From the NCBI GenBank assembly GCA_046351215.1, contig JAXLYX010000008.1:372001-436000 (forward strand): 64,000 bases of DNA, written 5' to 3'. The notes beneath the pieces were generated by a model. It did not search any database and was not told the DNA's origin. It was given only the letters and a program-made list of their open reading frames with translations. Below are positions 1 through 8,493 of the stretch, piece by piece. Position numbers and translations under genes: made by a program. Every line of letters begins with the position of its first letter. The first letter of the stretch is position 1. The DNA is from JAXLYX01 sp046351215. Its GTDB lineage: Bacteria > Myxococcota_A > Polyangia > Polyangiales > Houyiibacteriaceae.

Positions 1-2
1 TC

Positions 3-728
3 CTGCTCTCGGACATCGATCCGAAGGGGCTCGAGGAGACGGCCCGGCTCGCGCGCGAGCGCGGGGCCTCGGACGTGGTCACGACCTCGTGCGACGTGCG
101 TCGCGCCGGCGACGTCGAGGCGCTGGCGAAGCTCGCCGACGAGCGCTTCGGTGGCGTCGACGTCGTCGTGAACAACGCGGGGGTCGGCGTCGCGGGGCCC
201 GTCGGAGACGTGCCGCTCGAGGACTGGCAGTGGGTCGTCGACGTGAACCTCTGGGGCGTGATCCACGGCTGCCACGTCTTCGTGCCGCGCCTCAAGCGCC
301 AGCGCTCGGGCTATCTCATCAACATCGCCTCGGCCGCCGGCCTGATCTCGACGCCCGAGATGGCCCCCTACAACGTCACGAAGGCCGCCGTGGTCGCGCT
401 CTCCGAGACGCTCGCGGCCGAGCTCCGCGGGACGGGCGTGAACGTCACCGTGGTCTGCCCGACGTTCTTCCAGACGAAGATCATGGACAGCGGGCGCTTC
501 ACGGGCGCTCCCGACGCCGATCGCCTCGCGCGTGCGATGATGAAGCGCTCGCGGGTGCAGGCGGACGGCGTCGCGAAGGCGGCGCTCCGCTCGGTCACGA
601 AGGGCGAGCTCTACTGCGTGCCCATGGCCGACGGCCGTGCGATGTGGCGGATGAAGCGCCTCGCCCCCGAGCGCATGCCCGCCGTGATGGGCCTCGGGAA
701 GAAGGCGAGCGGGAAGCTCGGAGGCTGA
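3..728 (+). CDS. SDR family oxidoreductase (5' end outside window)
   Basis: The fragment is the C-terminal 241 residues of a classical short-chain dehydrogenase/reductase; the reading frame is open back to the window edge, so the start and the Rossmann glycine motif lie upstream. The visible part has the structural NNAG motif, a catalytic serine in NIASAAG, and the YxxxK pair encoded at 369-383, which is the full classical SDR active site. These enzymes perform NAD(P)-dependent alcohol/ketone redox in the cytoplasm. The tail is basic and rich in Lys and Met, ending KKASGKLGG. Substrate cannot be read from sequence. The gene stops 3 bp before the next start, so the two are probably cotranscribed. 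Confidence 0.93.
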   Translation: MLSDIDPKGLEETARLARERGASDVVTTSCDVRRAGDVEALAKLADERFGGVDVVVNNAGVGVAGPVGDVPLEDWQWVVDVNLWGVIHGCHVFVPRLKRQRSGYLINIASAAGLISTPEMAPYNVTKAAVVALSETLAAELRGTGVNVTVVCPTFFQTKIMDSGRFTGAPDADRLARAMMKRSRVQADGVAKAALRSVTKGELYCVPMADGRAMWRMKRLAPERMPAVMGLGKKASGKLGG

Positions 729-731
729 GCC

Positions 732-2264
732 ATGGGGCAGTTCGTCGAGCTCCTGTCGATGCTCAGCCGCTTCGGCACCTTCTGGATCTTCGTCGCGCTG
801 ATCGTCGGGCGGACGATCGTGACCTTCACTCCGAAGGGCTCGAGCGCACGCTCGCGATTCCGACTGTCCGCCGGTCTCTTCGTGATGCACCTCGCCCTCG
901 TGGCCGCGGCGCACGGGCTCGTGCAGGCCCACAGCCGGATCGCGGGCGACGTCACCGTGCTCGCCGGTCTCATCGGCACGCTCGCCAGCGTCTCGCTCGC
1001 CGGCGTGATCGTCTTCGAGGGCGTGGTGCGCCGCATCAGCCCGGAAGTCCCCCAGATCCTGCTCGACGTCGTGACGACGATCGCCGCCTTCATCGCCATG
1101 ATGCGGGCCTCGTCGGCGCTCGGGGTCGATCTCTCGGGCGTCATCGCGACGAGCGCCGTGCTCACCGCGGTCATCGGCCTCTCGCTGCAGGACACGCTCG
1201 GCAACGTCGTCGGCGGCCTCGCGCTCCAGCTCGACAGCTCGATCAAGGTCGGCGATTGGGTGAAGGTCGGAGACGTCACGGGTCGCGTCGTCGAGATCCG
1301 CTGGCGGTACACCGCGATCGAGACGCGGAACTGGGAGACGGTGATCATCCCGAACAGCGTGCTGACGAAGTCCCAGGCGCTCGTCCTCGGCCGACGCTCG
1401 GGCAAGCCCGTCCAATGGCGGCGTTGGGTCTACTTCCAGGTCGACTTCCGCCACGCGCCGAACGAGGTCATCGACGTCGTCGAGAAGGCGCTGCGCGCGC
1501 AGCCGCTCCCGAACGTCGCCACCGATCCGGCTCCGAACTGCATCGTGATGGACTTCGGCGACAGCGCGGCGAAGTACGCCGTCCGCTATTGGCTCACGGA
1601 CCTCGCGGTCGACGATCCGACCGACAGCCTCGTGCGCAACCGGATCTTCTACGCGCTCGCGCGTGCCCACCTCACGCTCTCGATCCCGGCGCAGGCCGTC
1701 TTCGTCACGAACGACGATCAGGAGCGGGCCGAGCACAAGCGGGCGGTCGACTTCGCGAGGCGCATGGCCGCGCTCCAGCACGTCGAGCTCTTCCGCGACC
1801 TCACGGACGAGGACCGCGCGGAGCTCGCGGCGAGCATGCACCGCGCTCCCTTCGCCCAGGGCGAGACGATGACGCGCGAGGGGGCCGCTGGGCACCACCT
1901 CTACGCGATCGTCTCGGGCAAGGTCTCGGTCCGCGTCGGCGGAACCGGCGAGGCCAACGAGGTCGCTTCGCTCGGCCCCGGGGACTTCTTCGGCGAGATG
2001 GCCCTGCTCGCCGGCGAGAAGCGACGCGCCAGCTGCATCGCGGTCACCGACGTCGAGTGCTACCGGCTCGACGCGGAGGCCTTCCGAACCCTGCTGTCGC
2101 ATCGACCCGATCTCGCCGAGCACGTCGCGAAGGTCCTCGTGGAGCGCGAGCAGCGACTCAACGCCGTCCGGGAGAAGGTCGACGCCGCCGACCTCAAGGC
2201 CCGCACCACGCAGGACGAGCGCGCCCTCGTCGCCCGGATCCGGAGCTTCTTCGAGCTCGATTGA
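732..2264 (+). CDS. MscS-type mechanosensitive channel fused to a cyclic-nucleotide-binding domain
   Basis: A 510-residue membrane protein. About four hydrophobic segments in the first 130 residues precede an MscS pore helix and beta domain (roughly residues 135-230; hallmark stretches are GNVVGGLALQL and VGDVTGRVVEIRWRYT with IIPNS). A C-terminal CNB domain occupies about residues 350-475, with LFRDLT at its start and a phosphate-binding cassette FGEMALLAGEKRRAS that keeps the Glu and Arg expected for cyclic nucleotide binding. The architecture is that of bacterial cyclic-nucleotide-gated MscS homologues (bCNG), where the ligand rather than tension may gate the pore. It lies 3 bp after the SDR gene and converges on the MarR gene. 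Confidence 0.92.
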   Translation: MGQFVELLSMLSRFGTFWIFVALIVGRTIVTFTPKGSSARSRFRLSAGLFVMHLALVAAAHGLVQAHSRIAGDVTVLAGLIGTLASVSLAGVIVFEGVVRRISPEVPQILLDVVTTIAAFIAMMRASSALGVDLSGVIATSAVLTAVIGLSLQDTLGNVVGGLALQLDSSIKVGDWVKVGDVTGRVVEIRWRYTAIETRNWETVIIPNSVLTKSQALVLGRRSGKPVQWRRWVYFQVDFRHAPNEVIDVVEKALRAQPLPNVATDPAPNCIVMDFGDSAAKYAVRYWLTDLAVDDPTDSLVRNRIFYALARAHLTLSIPAQAVFVTNDDQERAEHKRAVDFARRMAALQHVELFRDLTDEDRAELAASMHRAPFAQGETMTREGAAGHHLYAIVSGKVSVRVGGTGEANEVASLGPGDFFGEMALLAGEKRRASCIAVTDVECYRLDAEAFRTLLSHRPDLAEHVAKVLVEREQRLNAVREKVDAADLKARTTQDERALVARIRSFFELD

Positions 2265-2285
2265 GGCCGGGCGTGACGCCCCGTC

Positions 2286-2876
2286 CTACTTGGAGGCCGC
2301 AGCGCTCGACGGGAGGCGCTTCCTCCGCGCGCGTCGCGGCTTCGGCGGCACGTAGGCCGCCTCGTGGTCCTTGTCGCGCAGGGCGGGGAGCGCCTCGTGC
2401 ACGCGGCCGAGGAGCTCGGCGAGCTGGTGACGCTCCGCCTTCGTCAGCACCTCGAGCAGGGCGGCCGTGCGCTGGAAGTGGTCGGGGAGCATCTTGCGCA
2501 GGAAGCGCTCGCCGTTCCTCGTGAGGTGCACGATCACGCCGCGCCCGTCGTTCGGATCGTCGGCGCGGCGGACGAAGCCGTCCTTCTCGAGCGTGTCGAC
2601 GAGGCCGCTCATCGTCGCCCGCGTCACGGCGGACCGCTCGGCGAGGACCGCGGGAGACAGGCCGGTGGAGCGCCCCCGGAAGAGCAGGAGCAGCACGATG
2701 AACCGTCCCCGCGTGATCCCGTGCCGGACGAAGTGCGCGTCGAGCGCTTCGGTCAGCTCGAGCGCGACGCGGTAGACGACGAGCGCGGATGCCATGGTCT
2801 CGGCGTCCACCGAAGGGAAGTCCTTCGCGATGACGCGCTCGACCTCGTAGCGGGAGGGGAGCTTCGAGGGGGCCAT
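2286..2876 (-). CDS. MarR family transcriptional regulator
   Basis: A 196-residue winged-helix regulator. The DNA-binding region reads LSPAVLAERSAVTRATMSG for the recognition helix region, followed by the wing with DPNDGRG, the conserved MarR basic hairpin. The helices before and after it would form the dimer interface, and the C-terminus is a short basic tail. I chose the ATG at 2876; an in-frame GTG at 2894 would add six residues, but it lies inside the palindrome at 2884-2901, which fits a promoter or operator better than coding sequence. MarR proteins are often autoregulated and respond to small phenolic or lipophilic ligands; the ligand here is unknown. The downstream side faces the convergent MscS gene. 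Confidence 0.92.
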   Translation of the reverse strand: MAPSKLPSRYEVERVIAKDFPSVDAETMASALVVYRVALELTEALDAHFVRHGITRGRFIVLLLLFRGRSTGLSPAVLAERSAVTRATMSGLVDTLEKDGFVRRADDPNDGRGVIVHLTRNGERFLRKMLPDHFQRTAALLEVLTKAERHQLAELLGRVHEALPALRDKDHEAAYVPPKPRRARRKRLPSSAAASK

Positions 2877-2883
2877 GCGAAAG

Positions 2884-2901
2884 TGATAAGGCACCTAATC
2901 A
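2884..2901. promoter_or_regulatory. Candidate MarR operator
   Basis: An 18-bp near-perfect palindrome, TGATAAGGCACCTAATCA, with one mismatched base pair in the arms and a 2-nt centre. It lies 7 bp upstream of the MarR ATG and is AT-rich compared with its surroundings. The length, the two-fold symmetry and the position immediately before a marR-family start match typical MarR operators, so autorepression is the natural inference. Confidence 0.6.
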
Positions 2902-3060
2902 TCTCGGTCAAGCGGGCTCGGGCAGGCCCGCCCGGCCGTGACGATTCATGACGATCGCGACGGCGCGTGAAGAACCGCGACGAAGCGTGGCGAAGAATGA
3001 CCTCCGCCGGGGAAATCCCGAGGGCCGCTCCGGCGTAGACGAGGGCGGAGGGAAATCCAC

Positions 3061-4341
3061 ATGCACCCGTCTCCACGTCGAGTGGCTTCTTCGTTCTTCG
3101 TCTGCCTCTCGCTCTCGGCCGGCTGCGGCTCGAGCGACCCCGCGCCCGCGCCCGCACGCCAGGCGGCCACGGAGCCGTCCCCCGCGGCCAGCGCGGCCCA
3201 GGGCTCCGCGGCCCCGGCGGCGAGCGCACGCGATCCCCGCGGCCTCCCCGACTACGTCGCGGCGGCTCCGAGCTGCCAGGGCACGGGCGCCGATCCCGTA
3301 CCCTTGCGCGAGCGGCTCCGGCAGCTCGAGCGCGCCGCGGAGCCCGAGCCTCCGACCGCCGCGAGCCTGCTCGAGGGATGCCTCCTCACGCCGACGGACG
3401 TCTCCCGCTCGCTCGTGAACGCGGCCCGGGCGTTCTCGCGCCGCCACGACGATGCGAGCGCCGCGAAATACCTCGAACGGGCGATCGAGATCGATCCCTC
3501 GTCCCTCGCCGCCCGGTATGCGTTGGTCGCCGCTCGCTCGAAGACCGGCGACATCGACGGCGCGCTCTACCAGCTCGAGCAGGTGCGGGGCGCCGGCTCG
3601 AAGGGCGAGCGCTTCGTGAAGCGTGCCTCGACCGATGGCGCCCTCTCCGCCCTGCGCGCGCGCCGGGCGTACTGGACGTGGGCGCACGATCCCGTCCCCG
3701 ACGCGGTGGCCGCCCTCGCCGCCGACGCGACCGACACGGGCTTCGGCTCGCCGCTCGCCACGCTGCGCTTCGAGCCGCCGCTCGCCGTGACGCCGGACGT
3801 CCTCCACGAGCGCGTGCGCTTCGAGTCGCCCCACTACCGCGTCGTCGGCGACTCGGTGCACCAGGCGCTCGGCCAGATCTTCCGCGGCTATCGCGGCCTG
3901 CGGCGCGAGGACCTGGTCGCCTCCCCGTGGCTCGAGCAGGTCGGCACGATCGGCCTCGAATTCCTCGGTGCACCGACGATCTTCCGCTTCGTCGACTCGG
4001 AATCCGTCCTCGCGATCCCCTTCTACGGCGAGCTCGAGGGGACGGTGGGGCCCGTCGCCCTCGTCGCGAAGGGACCGAACGAGGGCCCCTTCGAGATCGT
4101 GCAGATCCTCCGGCCTACCGACGAATGCGCCGAGCCCGTGCTCCTCGCGTCGCGGGATCGGCGCGTGCTCGCGTGGCCCACGCGCTGCGGCGAGGGCGTC
4201 GAGGTCGCCAGCATGCCGCGCTGCCTCGCCTACGCGCGCGACGGGGCCACGGTCGTCCGCTGCGGCGGCGGGAGCGCCGCCGTGACGTCCTCCGACGAAG
4301 CCTCGGAGGAGGAAGCCGACGAAGGCGACTACGGCGACTGA
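3061..4341 (+). CDS. Lipoprotein of unknown function with TPR-like segment
   Basis: A 426-residue protein starting with a lipoprotein signal peptide: a basic N-terminus, a hydrophobic run, then SAGC with the lipidated Cys near residue 21. A Pro/Ala-rich linker follows. Around residues 130-175 a helical stretch (AAKYLERAIEIDPSS, GALYQLEQV) resembles one or two tetratricopeptide repeats. The rest, about residues 230-400, looks like a globular domain with no motif I recognise, and the C-terminus is very acidic (EASEEEADEGDYGD). It is probably anchored in the outer or inner membrane facing the periplasm. The next gene converges from the other strand. Confidence 0.8.
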   Translation: MHPSPRRVASSFFVCLSLSAGCGSSDPAPAPARQAATEPSPAASAAQGSAAPAASARDPRGLPDYVAAAPSCQGTGADPVPLRERLRQLERAAEPEPPTAASLLEGCLLTPTDVSRSLVNAARAFSRRHDDASAAKYLERAIEIDPSSLAARYALVAARSKTGDIDGALYQLEQVRGAGSKGERFVKRASTDGALSALRARRAYWTWAHDPVPDAVAALAADATDTGFGSPLATLRFEPPLAVTPDVLHERVRFESPHYRVVGDSVHQALGQIFRGYRGLRREDLVASPWLEQVGTIGLEFLGAPTIFRFVDSESVLAIPFYGELEGTVGPVALVAKGPNEGPFEIVQILRPTDECAEPVLLASRDRRVLAWPTRCGEGVEVASMPRCLAYARDGATVVRCGGGSAAVTSSDEASEEEADEGDYGD

Positions 4342-4347
4342 GCGCGT

Positions 4348-4380
4348 GCGGGGGGAAGGCGAAGGCGGGCCTCCCCCCGC
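4348..4380. terminator. Hairpin between convergent genes
   Basis: An inverted repeat with GC plus six G in the left arm (from 4348) and six C plus GC in the right arm (to 4380), extended by GGC/GCC with one bulged A. It lies between two convergent stop codons, so it could end transcripts from both sides. There is no clear U-tract on either strand, so a purely intrinsic mechanism is uncertain. Confidence 0.5.
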
Positions 4381-4386
4381 GTCGCC

Positions 4387-5235
4387 TCAGCTCGGCATCC
4401 GCACGGCCTCGTCGGCGTACCTCTCGAGCAGGTGCTGGTTCTGGTGCTTCCAGGGATGGAAGTCGTCCGCCAGGAAGTCGAAGAACGCCGGGATCTGACC
4501 GCTGACGAGGCCGCCGGGGCCGAGCAATCGGTAGAGACCCCGTGCGATCACGAGCGGGCGACGGAGCATGCCATCGCGCTCGAGCATGCGGCCCGTGTAC
4601 CAGACGGACCACGCGACGAGGAAGAAGGTCGCGCCGAGCAGGAGGACCTTCCTCTCCGTGTGCGACCCGCCGACGTGCTCGTGGAGATCGAAGGCGACGG
4701 CCTTGTGCTCGAGCTCTTCGAGGCAGTGCCAGGTCCAGAGCGTGCGCACGGCGGGATCGAAGGCCGCGATCCGCTCCTCGTGCCCGAGGATCGCGTCGGC
4801 GAGGAGCGCCGTCGCATGCTCGAGGCCGACGGTCGCCGCGAGCTGCTCGCGGGGCGTGAGACGGAGGCGCGCGCCTCGGAGGAGCTTGCCCGCCATCGCC
4901 TCGGCGTCCGCCAGGATGTCCGCGTAGTCCTGCGTCGAGAGGTACTGGTTGAACCGCTCGTGGGCGACCGTGTGCATCGCCTCCTGACCGACGAAGCCCT
5001 GGATCTCCGCCTTCCGGGTCGGTTCCTCGACGCGATCCTTGTAATGCCGGACCGAGTCGACGAAGAAGCGCTCTCCGTCCGGGAAGGAGTGCGAGAGCAC
5101 GTTCAAGAGGTGCGTCACGACGGGATCCCCCGCGTACCAATACCTCGGCGTGCGCGAATCGAATCGGAAGCTCATCCGACGCGGCTTGATCGCGATTCGC
5201 GCGGGCGTGTGAACCGTCTCGGTGCTCGGCTCCAT
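4387..5235 (-). CDS. Metal-dependent hydrolase, ferritin-like (PF10118 type)
   Basis: A 282-residue protein with the hallmark pattern of the DUF/metal-dependent hydrolase family PF10118. It has acidic and His clusters GQEAMHTVAHERFNQ near residue 85 and WHCLEELEHKAVAFDLHEH near residue 175, consistent with a di-iron four-helix site of the ferritin-like type. A hydrophobic segment follows near residue 200. The start is the ATG preceded by a GGGAAAGGTGGGAG leader. True substrates are not established for the family. It is divergently arranged with an AraC regulator about 70-115 bp away, a common clue that the regulator controls it. Confidence 0.85.
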   Translation of the reverse strand: MEPSTETVHTPARIAIKPRRMSFRFDSRTPRYWYAGDPVVTHLLNVLSHSFPDGERFFVDSVRHYKDRVEEPTRKAEIQGFVGQEAMHTVAHERFNQYLSTQDYADILADAEAMAGKLLRGARLRLTPREQLAATVGLEHATALLADAILGHEERIAAFDPAVRTLWTWHCLEELEHKAVAFDLHEHVGGSHTERKVLLLGATFFLVAWSVWYTGRMLERDGMLRRPLVIARGLYRLLGPGGLVSGQIPAFFDFLADDFHPWKHQNQHLLERYADEAVRMPS

Positions 5236-5305
5236 GCTCCCACCTTTCCCTCGATCGCGTGCGACACCTCTTGATCGTCGCCGCGATGTTCCTATCGTCC
5301 AGCTT

Positions 5306-6385
5306 GTGGGCATCGACGACGAAAGGCCTGTCTCGGGGGGCCAGACTTCGGTGCGGCCGGGCCAAACCAGCACCTCGAAGCTGCTCCCGCTGCCGGGCGT
5401 GCCCGCGATCTACGTCCGCCTCTTCGCGGATCTCGTGAAGAGCCTCGGTCACGACGATCGGAAGCTCTTCGCGGGCATGCCCTTCGACCGGGCCTCGCTC
5501 CTCGCACCGGACGCCCGGGTCTCCCTCTCCGACGCGGCGCGGATCGCCGAGCGGGGTCTCGCGCTCGCCGGGCACGAGGGGCTCGGGTTCCGCTACGCGT
5601 CGGCGCTCAAGATCACGCTGCACGGCCCGGTGGGCCTGCTCGCGACGTCGAGCGCGACGGTCGGTGACGCGCTCGCCGCCGCCTCGCGCTACCTCGGGCT
5701 CCGCGCGCCCTTCCTCGAATTCGTCTGGGAGCGCGACGCGGACCTCGTCACGCTCGAGGTGCGCTCGCGACGCGAGCTCGGCCGTCACCGCGAGCTCATC
5801 CTCGAGGCGATGCTCCTCGGACTCGTCTACATGACGGAGCAGGTCCGCGAGGGGACGCTCGGCGACGCCGAGATCTGGATGACCGGACCCGAGCCCCCCT
5901 ACTACAAGCGGCTCGCCCCGACGCTTCCCGTCCCCGTGCGCTACGGCATGCCCCGCTGCGTCGTCCGTGCGTCGGCGCGGCTGCTCGACGAGCAGCCGAG
6001 GCTCGCGGATCCCGCCGTCGCGGCGCTCGCGCTCGAGCTCTGCGAGGCCGAGCTCGGCAAGCTCTTCGCGGATCGGAGATGCATCGTCGACGAGGTGAAG
6101 GCGCGGCTCTCCGAGTCCGAAGGGGCGCTCCCGTCGCTGGCGCAGGCAGCGAAATCGCTCGGCTTCTCCTCGCGCACCCTGAAGCGTCGCCTCCAGGACG
6201 AGGCCTCGACGTACTCCGAATTGCTCGAGGCCGAGCGACGCGAGAGGAGCCTCCGTTACCTGCGCGAGACCGACCTGCACGTCTCGGAGATCGCGTTCCG
6301 CCTCGGCTATCGCGACGTCGCGAATTTCAGCCGCGCGTTCCGTCGTTGGACCGGCAAGAACCCGAGCGCCTACCGGAGCCGCTGA
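5306..6385 (+). CDS. AraC family transcriptional regulator
   Basis: Roughly 345-360 residues. The N-terminal two thirds match the arabinose-binding-like effector domain (PF12625 style) common in AraC proteins that sit next to lipid or metal-dependent hydrolase genes. The C-terminal about 100 residues contain two helix-turn-helix motifs, LAQAAKSLGFSSRTLKRRLQ and VSEIAFRLGYRDVANFSRAF, ending GKNPSAYR, the AraC signature. The start is uncertain: GTG at 5306 is used, but GTG at 5351 has a six-G purine run about ten bases upstream. An ATG at 5222 would overlap the divergent gene and is unlikely. It probably regulates the divergent hydrolase. Confidence 0.9.
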   Translation: MGIDDERPVSGGQTSVRPGQTSTSKLLPLPGVPAIYVRLFADLVKSLGHDDRKLFAGMPFDRASLLAPDARVSLSDAARIAERGLALAGHEGLGFRYASALKITLHGPVGLLATSSATVGDALAAASRYLGLRAPFLEFVWERDADLVTLEVRSRRELGRHRELILEAMLLGLVYMTEQVREGTLGDAEIWMTGPEPPYYKRLAPTLPVPVRYGMPRCVVRASARLLDEQPRLADPAVAALALELCEAELGKLFADRRCIVDEVKARLSESEGALPSLAQAAKSLGFSSRTLKRRLQDEASTYSELLEAERRERSLRYLRETDLHVSEIAFRLGYRDVANFSRAFRRWTGKNPSAYRSR

Positions 6386-6456
6386 GGCGCCACGTCCCCG
6401 ACCGGTGCTTTTCGGCTGGCCCCGGAGCCGGATCGGGCACAACGTCCGGTCACTTC

Positions 6457-7923
6457 ATGCGTTTCCAAGACCTCGGGCTCTCCACTCCCATCCTCGAAGC
6501 CATCGCCGAGGAGGGCTACACCGAGCCCACCCCCATCCAGTCCAAGTCCGTTCCCCACGTGCTCGAAGGCCGCGATCTGCTCGGCTGCGCACAGACCGGA
6601 ACGGGCAAGACCGCCGCCTTCACCTGGCCCATCCTCGATCGCCTGACCGCGACCCACAAAGGCGGCCATCGCGCGATCCGCTGCCTGATCCTCGCGCCCA
6701 CACGCGAGCTCGCGAACCAGATCGGCGACAGCATCCGGGCGTACGGCCGTCACCTCCCGCTCCGCTGCGCCGTGATCACGGGCGGCGTCAGCCAGGGCAA
6801 GCAGGAGAAGGACCTCGCGCACGGCGTCGACATCCTCGTCGCCTGTCCCGGCCGGCTCCTCGATCTGCTCGGTCAGAAGGTCGTGAGCCTCTCGCACGTC
6901 GAGATCTTCGTCCTCGACGAGGCCGATCGGATGCTCGACATGGGCTTCGTCCACGACGTGCGCCGCATCGCGAAGCTCGTCCCCACGAAGCGCCAGACGC
7001 TGCTCTTCTCGGCGACGATGCCGGACGAGATCCGCTCGCTCGCGAATTCGCTGCTCACGGATCCGGTCGAGGTCGCGGTCACGCCCGTCTCGTCGACGGC
7101 CGAGCGCATCGACCAGGTCGTCTACTTCGTCGAGAAGGAAGACAAGCGAAAGCTCCTCGAGTGGGTGCTCGACGACGCGCGCATCGATCGCGCGATCGTC
7201 TTCACCCGCACGAAGCACGGCGCGAACCGGGTCGTCGAGTACCTCGCGAAGGCCGGCATCCCGGCCGCGGCGATCCACGGCAACAAGTCGCAGAACGCGC
7301 GCGAGCGTGCGCTCACGGGCCTTCACGAGGGGACGATCCGCGCGCTCGTCGCGACCGACATCGCGGCCCGCGGCATCGACGTCGAGGAGCTCGACTGCGT
7401 CATCAACTTCGAGCTCCCGAACGTCCCCGAGACCTACGTCCACCGCATCGGCCGCACCGGGCGTGCGGGTCGCGAGGGCCGCGCGATCTCGTTCTGCCAG
7501 GCGGACGAGCGCGAGTACCTCGTCGACATCGAGCGCCTCATCGGCAAGAGCCTCCCGGCGAGCACGAGCCATCCCTATCCCTCGCCGCTCGGTCTGCCTC
7601 CGCCGACCGCGCCGAAGGGCGCGAAGCCTCAGGGCGCGAAGCCTCAGGGCGCGAAGCCTGCGGGCGCGAAGCCCCAGGGCGCTCGCCCCTCGAACGCGGC
7701 CCCCGGCGCGCGACCCTCGGCTCCGCGTCCGGCGTCGCCGTCCGGCGCGCATCGGCCCGGACCGCGTCCCCCCTCGCATCCCGAAGGCATGCGGCACGCG
7801 AGCCACGCGAACGCGGCGACGACGGCCCCCGCCCTCGGCGAGGACGCCCCGCGCAAGCGCCGCCGCCGGCGTCGCGGCCGTGGTCGCGGTCAGGGCGATT
7901 CGGCCGGCGCACCCGCCGCCTGA
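6457..7923 (+). CDS. rhlE: DEAD-box ATP-dependent RNA helicase (RhlE type)
   Basis: A 488-residue RNA helicase with all core motifs in order: F-x-Q motif (GYTEPTPIQS), Walker A (AQTGTGKT), PTRELA, CPGR in place of the usual TPGR, DEAD, SAT, ARGIDV and HRIGRTGRAG. Two RecA-like domains fill about residues 1-370. The tail is low-complexity: a five-residue GAKPQ repeat, then a Pro/Ala/Arg stretch and a very basic KRRRRRRGRGRGQG end, typical of RNA-binding tails in RhlE proteins. It likely remodels rRNA precursors or mRNA during growth and cold. Further upstream in-frame starts exist but would overlap the AraC gene; the MRFQDLGLS start matches the family. Confidence 0.96.
   Translation: MRFQDLGLSTPILEAIAEEGYTEPTPIQSKSVPHVLEGRDLLGCAQTGTGKTAAFTWPILDRLTATHKGGHRAIRCLILAPTRELANQIGDSIRAYGRHLPLRCAVITGGVSQGKQEKDLAHGVDILVACPGRLLDLLGQKVVSLSHVEIFVLDEADRMLDMGFVHDVRRIAKLVPTKRQTLLFSATMPDEIRSLANSLLTDPVEVAVTPVSSTAERIDQVVYFVEKEDKRKLLEWVLDDARIDRAIVFTRTKHGANRVVEYLAKAGIPAAAIHGNKSQNARERALTGLHEGTIRALVATDIAARGIDVEELDCVINFELPNVPETYVHRIGRTGRAGREGRAISFCQADEREYLVDIERLIGKSLPASTSHPYPSPLGLPPPTAPKGAKPQGAKPQGAKPAGAKPQGARPSNAAPGARPSAPRPASPSGAHRPGPRPPSHPEGMRHASHANAATTAPALGEDAPRKRRRRRRGRGRGQGDSAGAPAA
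7621..7680 (+). repeat. Four tandem 15-bp units inside the helicase tail
   Basis: Four consecutive copies of a unit close to GCGAAGCCTCAGGGC (7621, 7636, 7651 and 7666). They encode the AKPQG repeat. The copies differ by only a few bases, which suggests recent slippage; loss or gain of units would keep the frame. Confidence 0.85.
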
Positions 7924-7963
7924 GGCCGCTCCGACCCGAGGCCGTGACGAAGGTCGCGGCTCG

Positions 7964-8446
7964 TCAGACGAACGCGAAGAGGAGCGCGAGTCCGGCGTGG
8001 AGGAAGGCGAGGACGCCCGCCACCACGGCGAAGACCTGCGCTCCTCCGCTCGCCCGCTCCCGGGCCACGCGCCTCGCGAGCGCCACGTCGTAGGCGAAGG
8101 TCGCCGCCACGAGCGCGGGCCCGATCACGAGCATCGCGGCGAGCATGGAGTCCGCCGCGTTCGCCCAGGCCGCGACCTGCGCCCGGTCGGCGGAGTCGTG
8201 CACGAAGCTCGTCGCGAAGAAGAGACCGAGCCCGAGGAACACGGCGCCGACGAAGCCGAGGAAGGAGCGCGCGAGCAGCGGTCCGAGCCCGTGGAGCTTC
8301 CCGCGCCTCGGCCACAGGAGCGCCGGGATCGAGGCGGCGCTCGAGATCACGAACGACGTGACGGCGACGCAGGCCCAGAGCCCACGGAGGTCCGCGCCCT
8401 CGAAGAGGTTGGTCGGCTCCGCGAGGAACCCGCTCACGATGCCCAT
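7964..8446 (-). CDS. Small integral membrane protein, unknown
   Basis: A 160-residue hydrophobic protein with about four predicted transmembrane helices (around residues 23-43, 57-80, 100-120 and 136-158), separated by short basic or polar loops such as RRGK and RRVARERASG. No catalytic motif is visible. The ATG was chosen because the long upstream extension of the frame has shadow-type composition. It converges on the helicase gene and lies downstream of the GAF fusion gene on the same strand, 47 bp away, so it may be in the same transcript. Confidence 0.7.
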   Translation of the reverse strand: MGIVSGFLAEPTNLFEGADLRGLWACVAVTSFVISSAASIPALLWPRRGKLHGLGPLLARSFLGFVGAVFLGLGLFFATSFVHDSADRAQVAAWANAADSMLAAMLVIGPALVAATFAYDVALARRVARERASGGAQVFAVVAGVLAFLHAGLALLFAFV

Positions 8447-8493
8447 GCGGGAACGGTAGGCGATCCCCGTCTCGCGGTGAATCCCTCGTGGGC

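Noticed and set aside
5222..5305. ATG at 5222 as start of the AraC gene
   Set aside because: It would overlap the start of the divergent hydrolase gene and adds residues with no family similarity.
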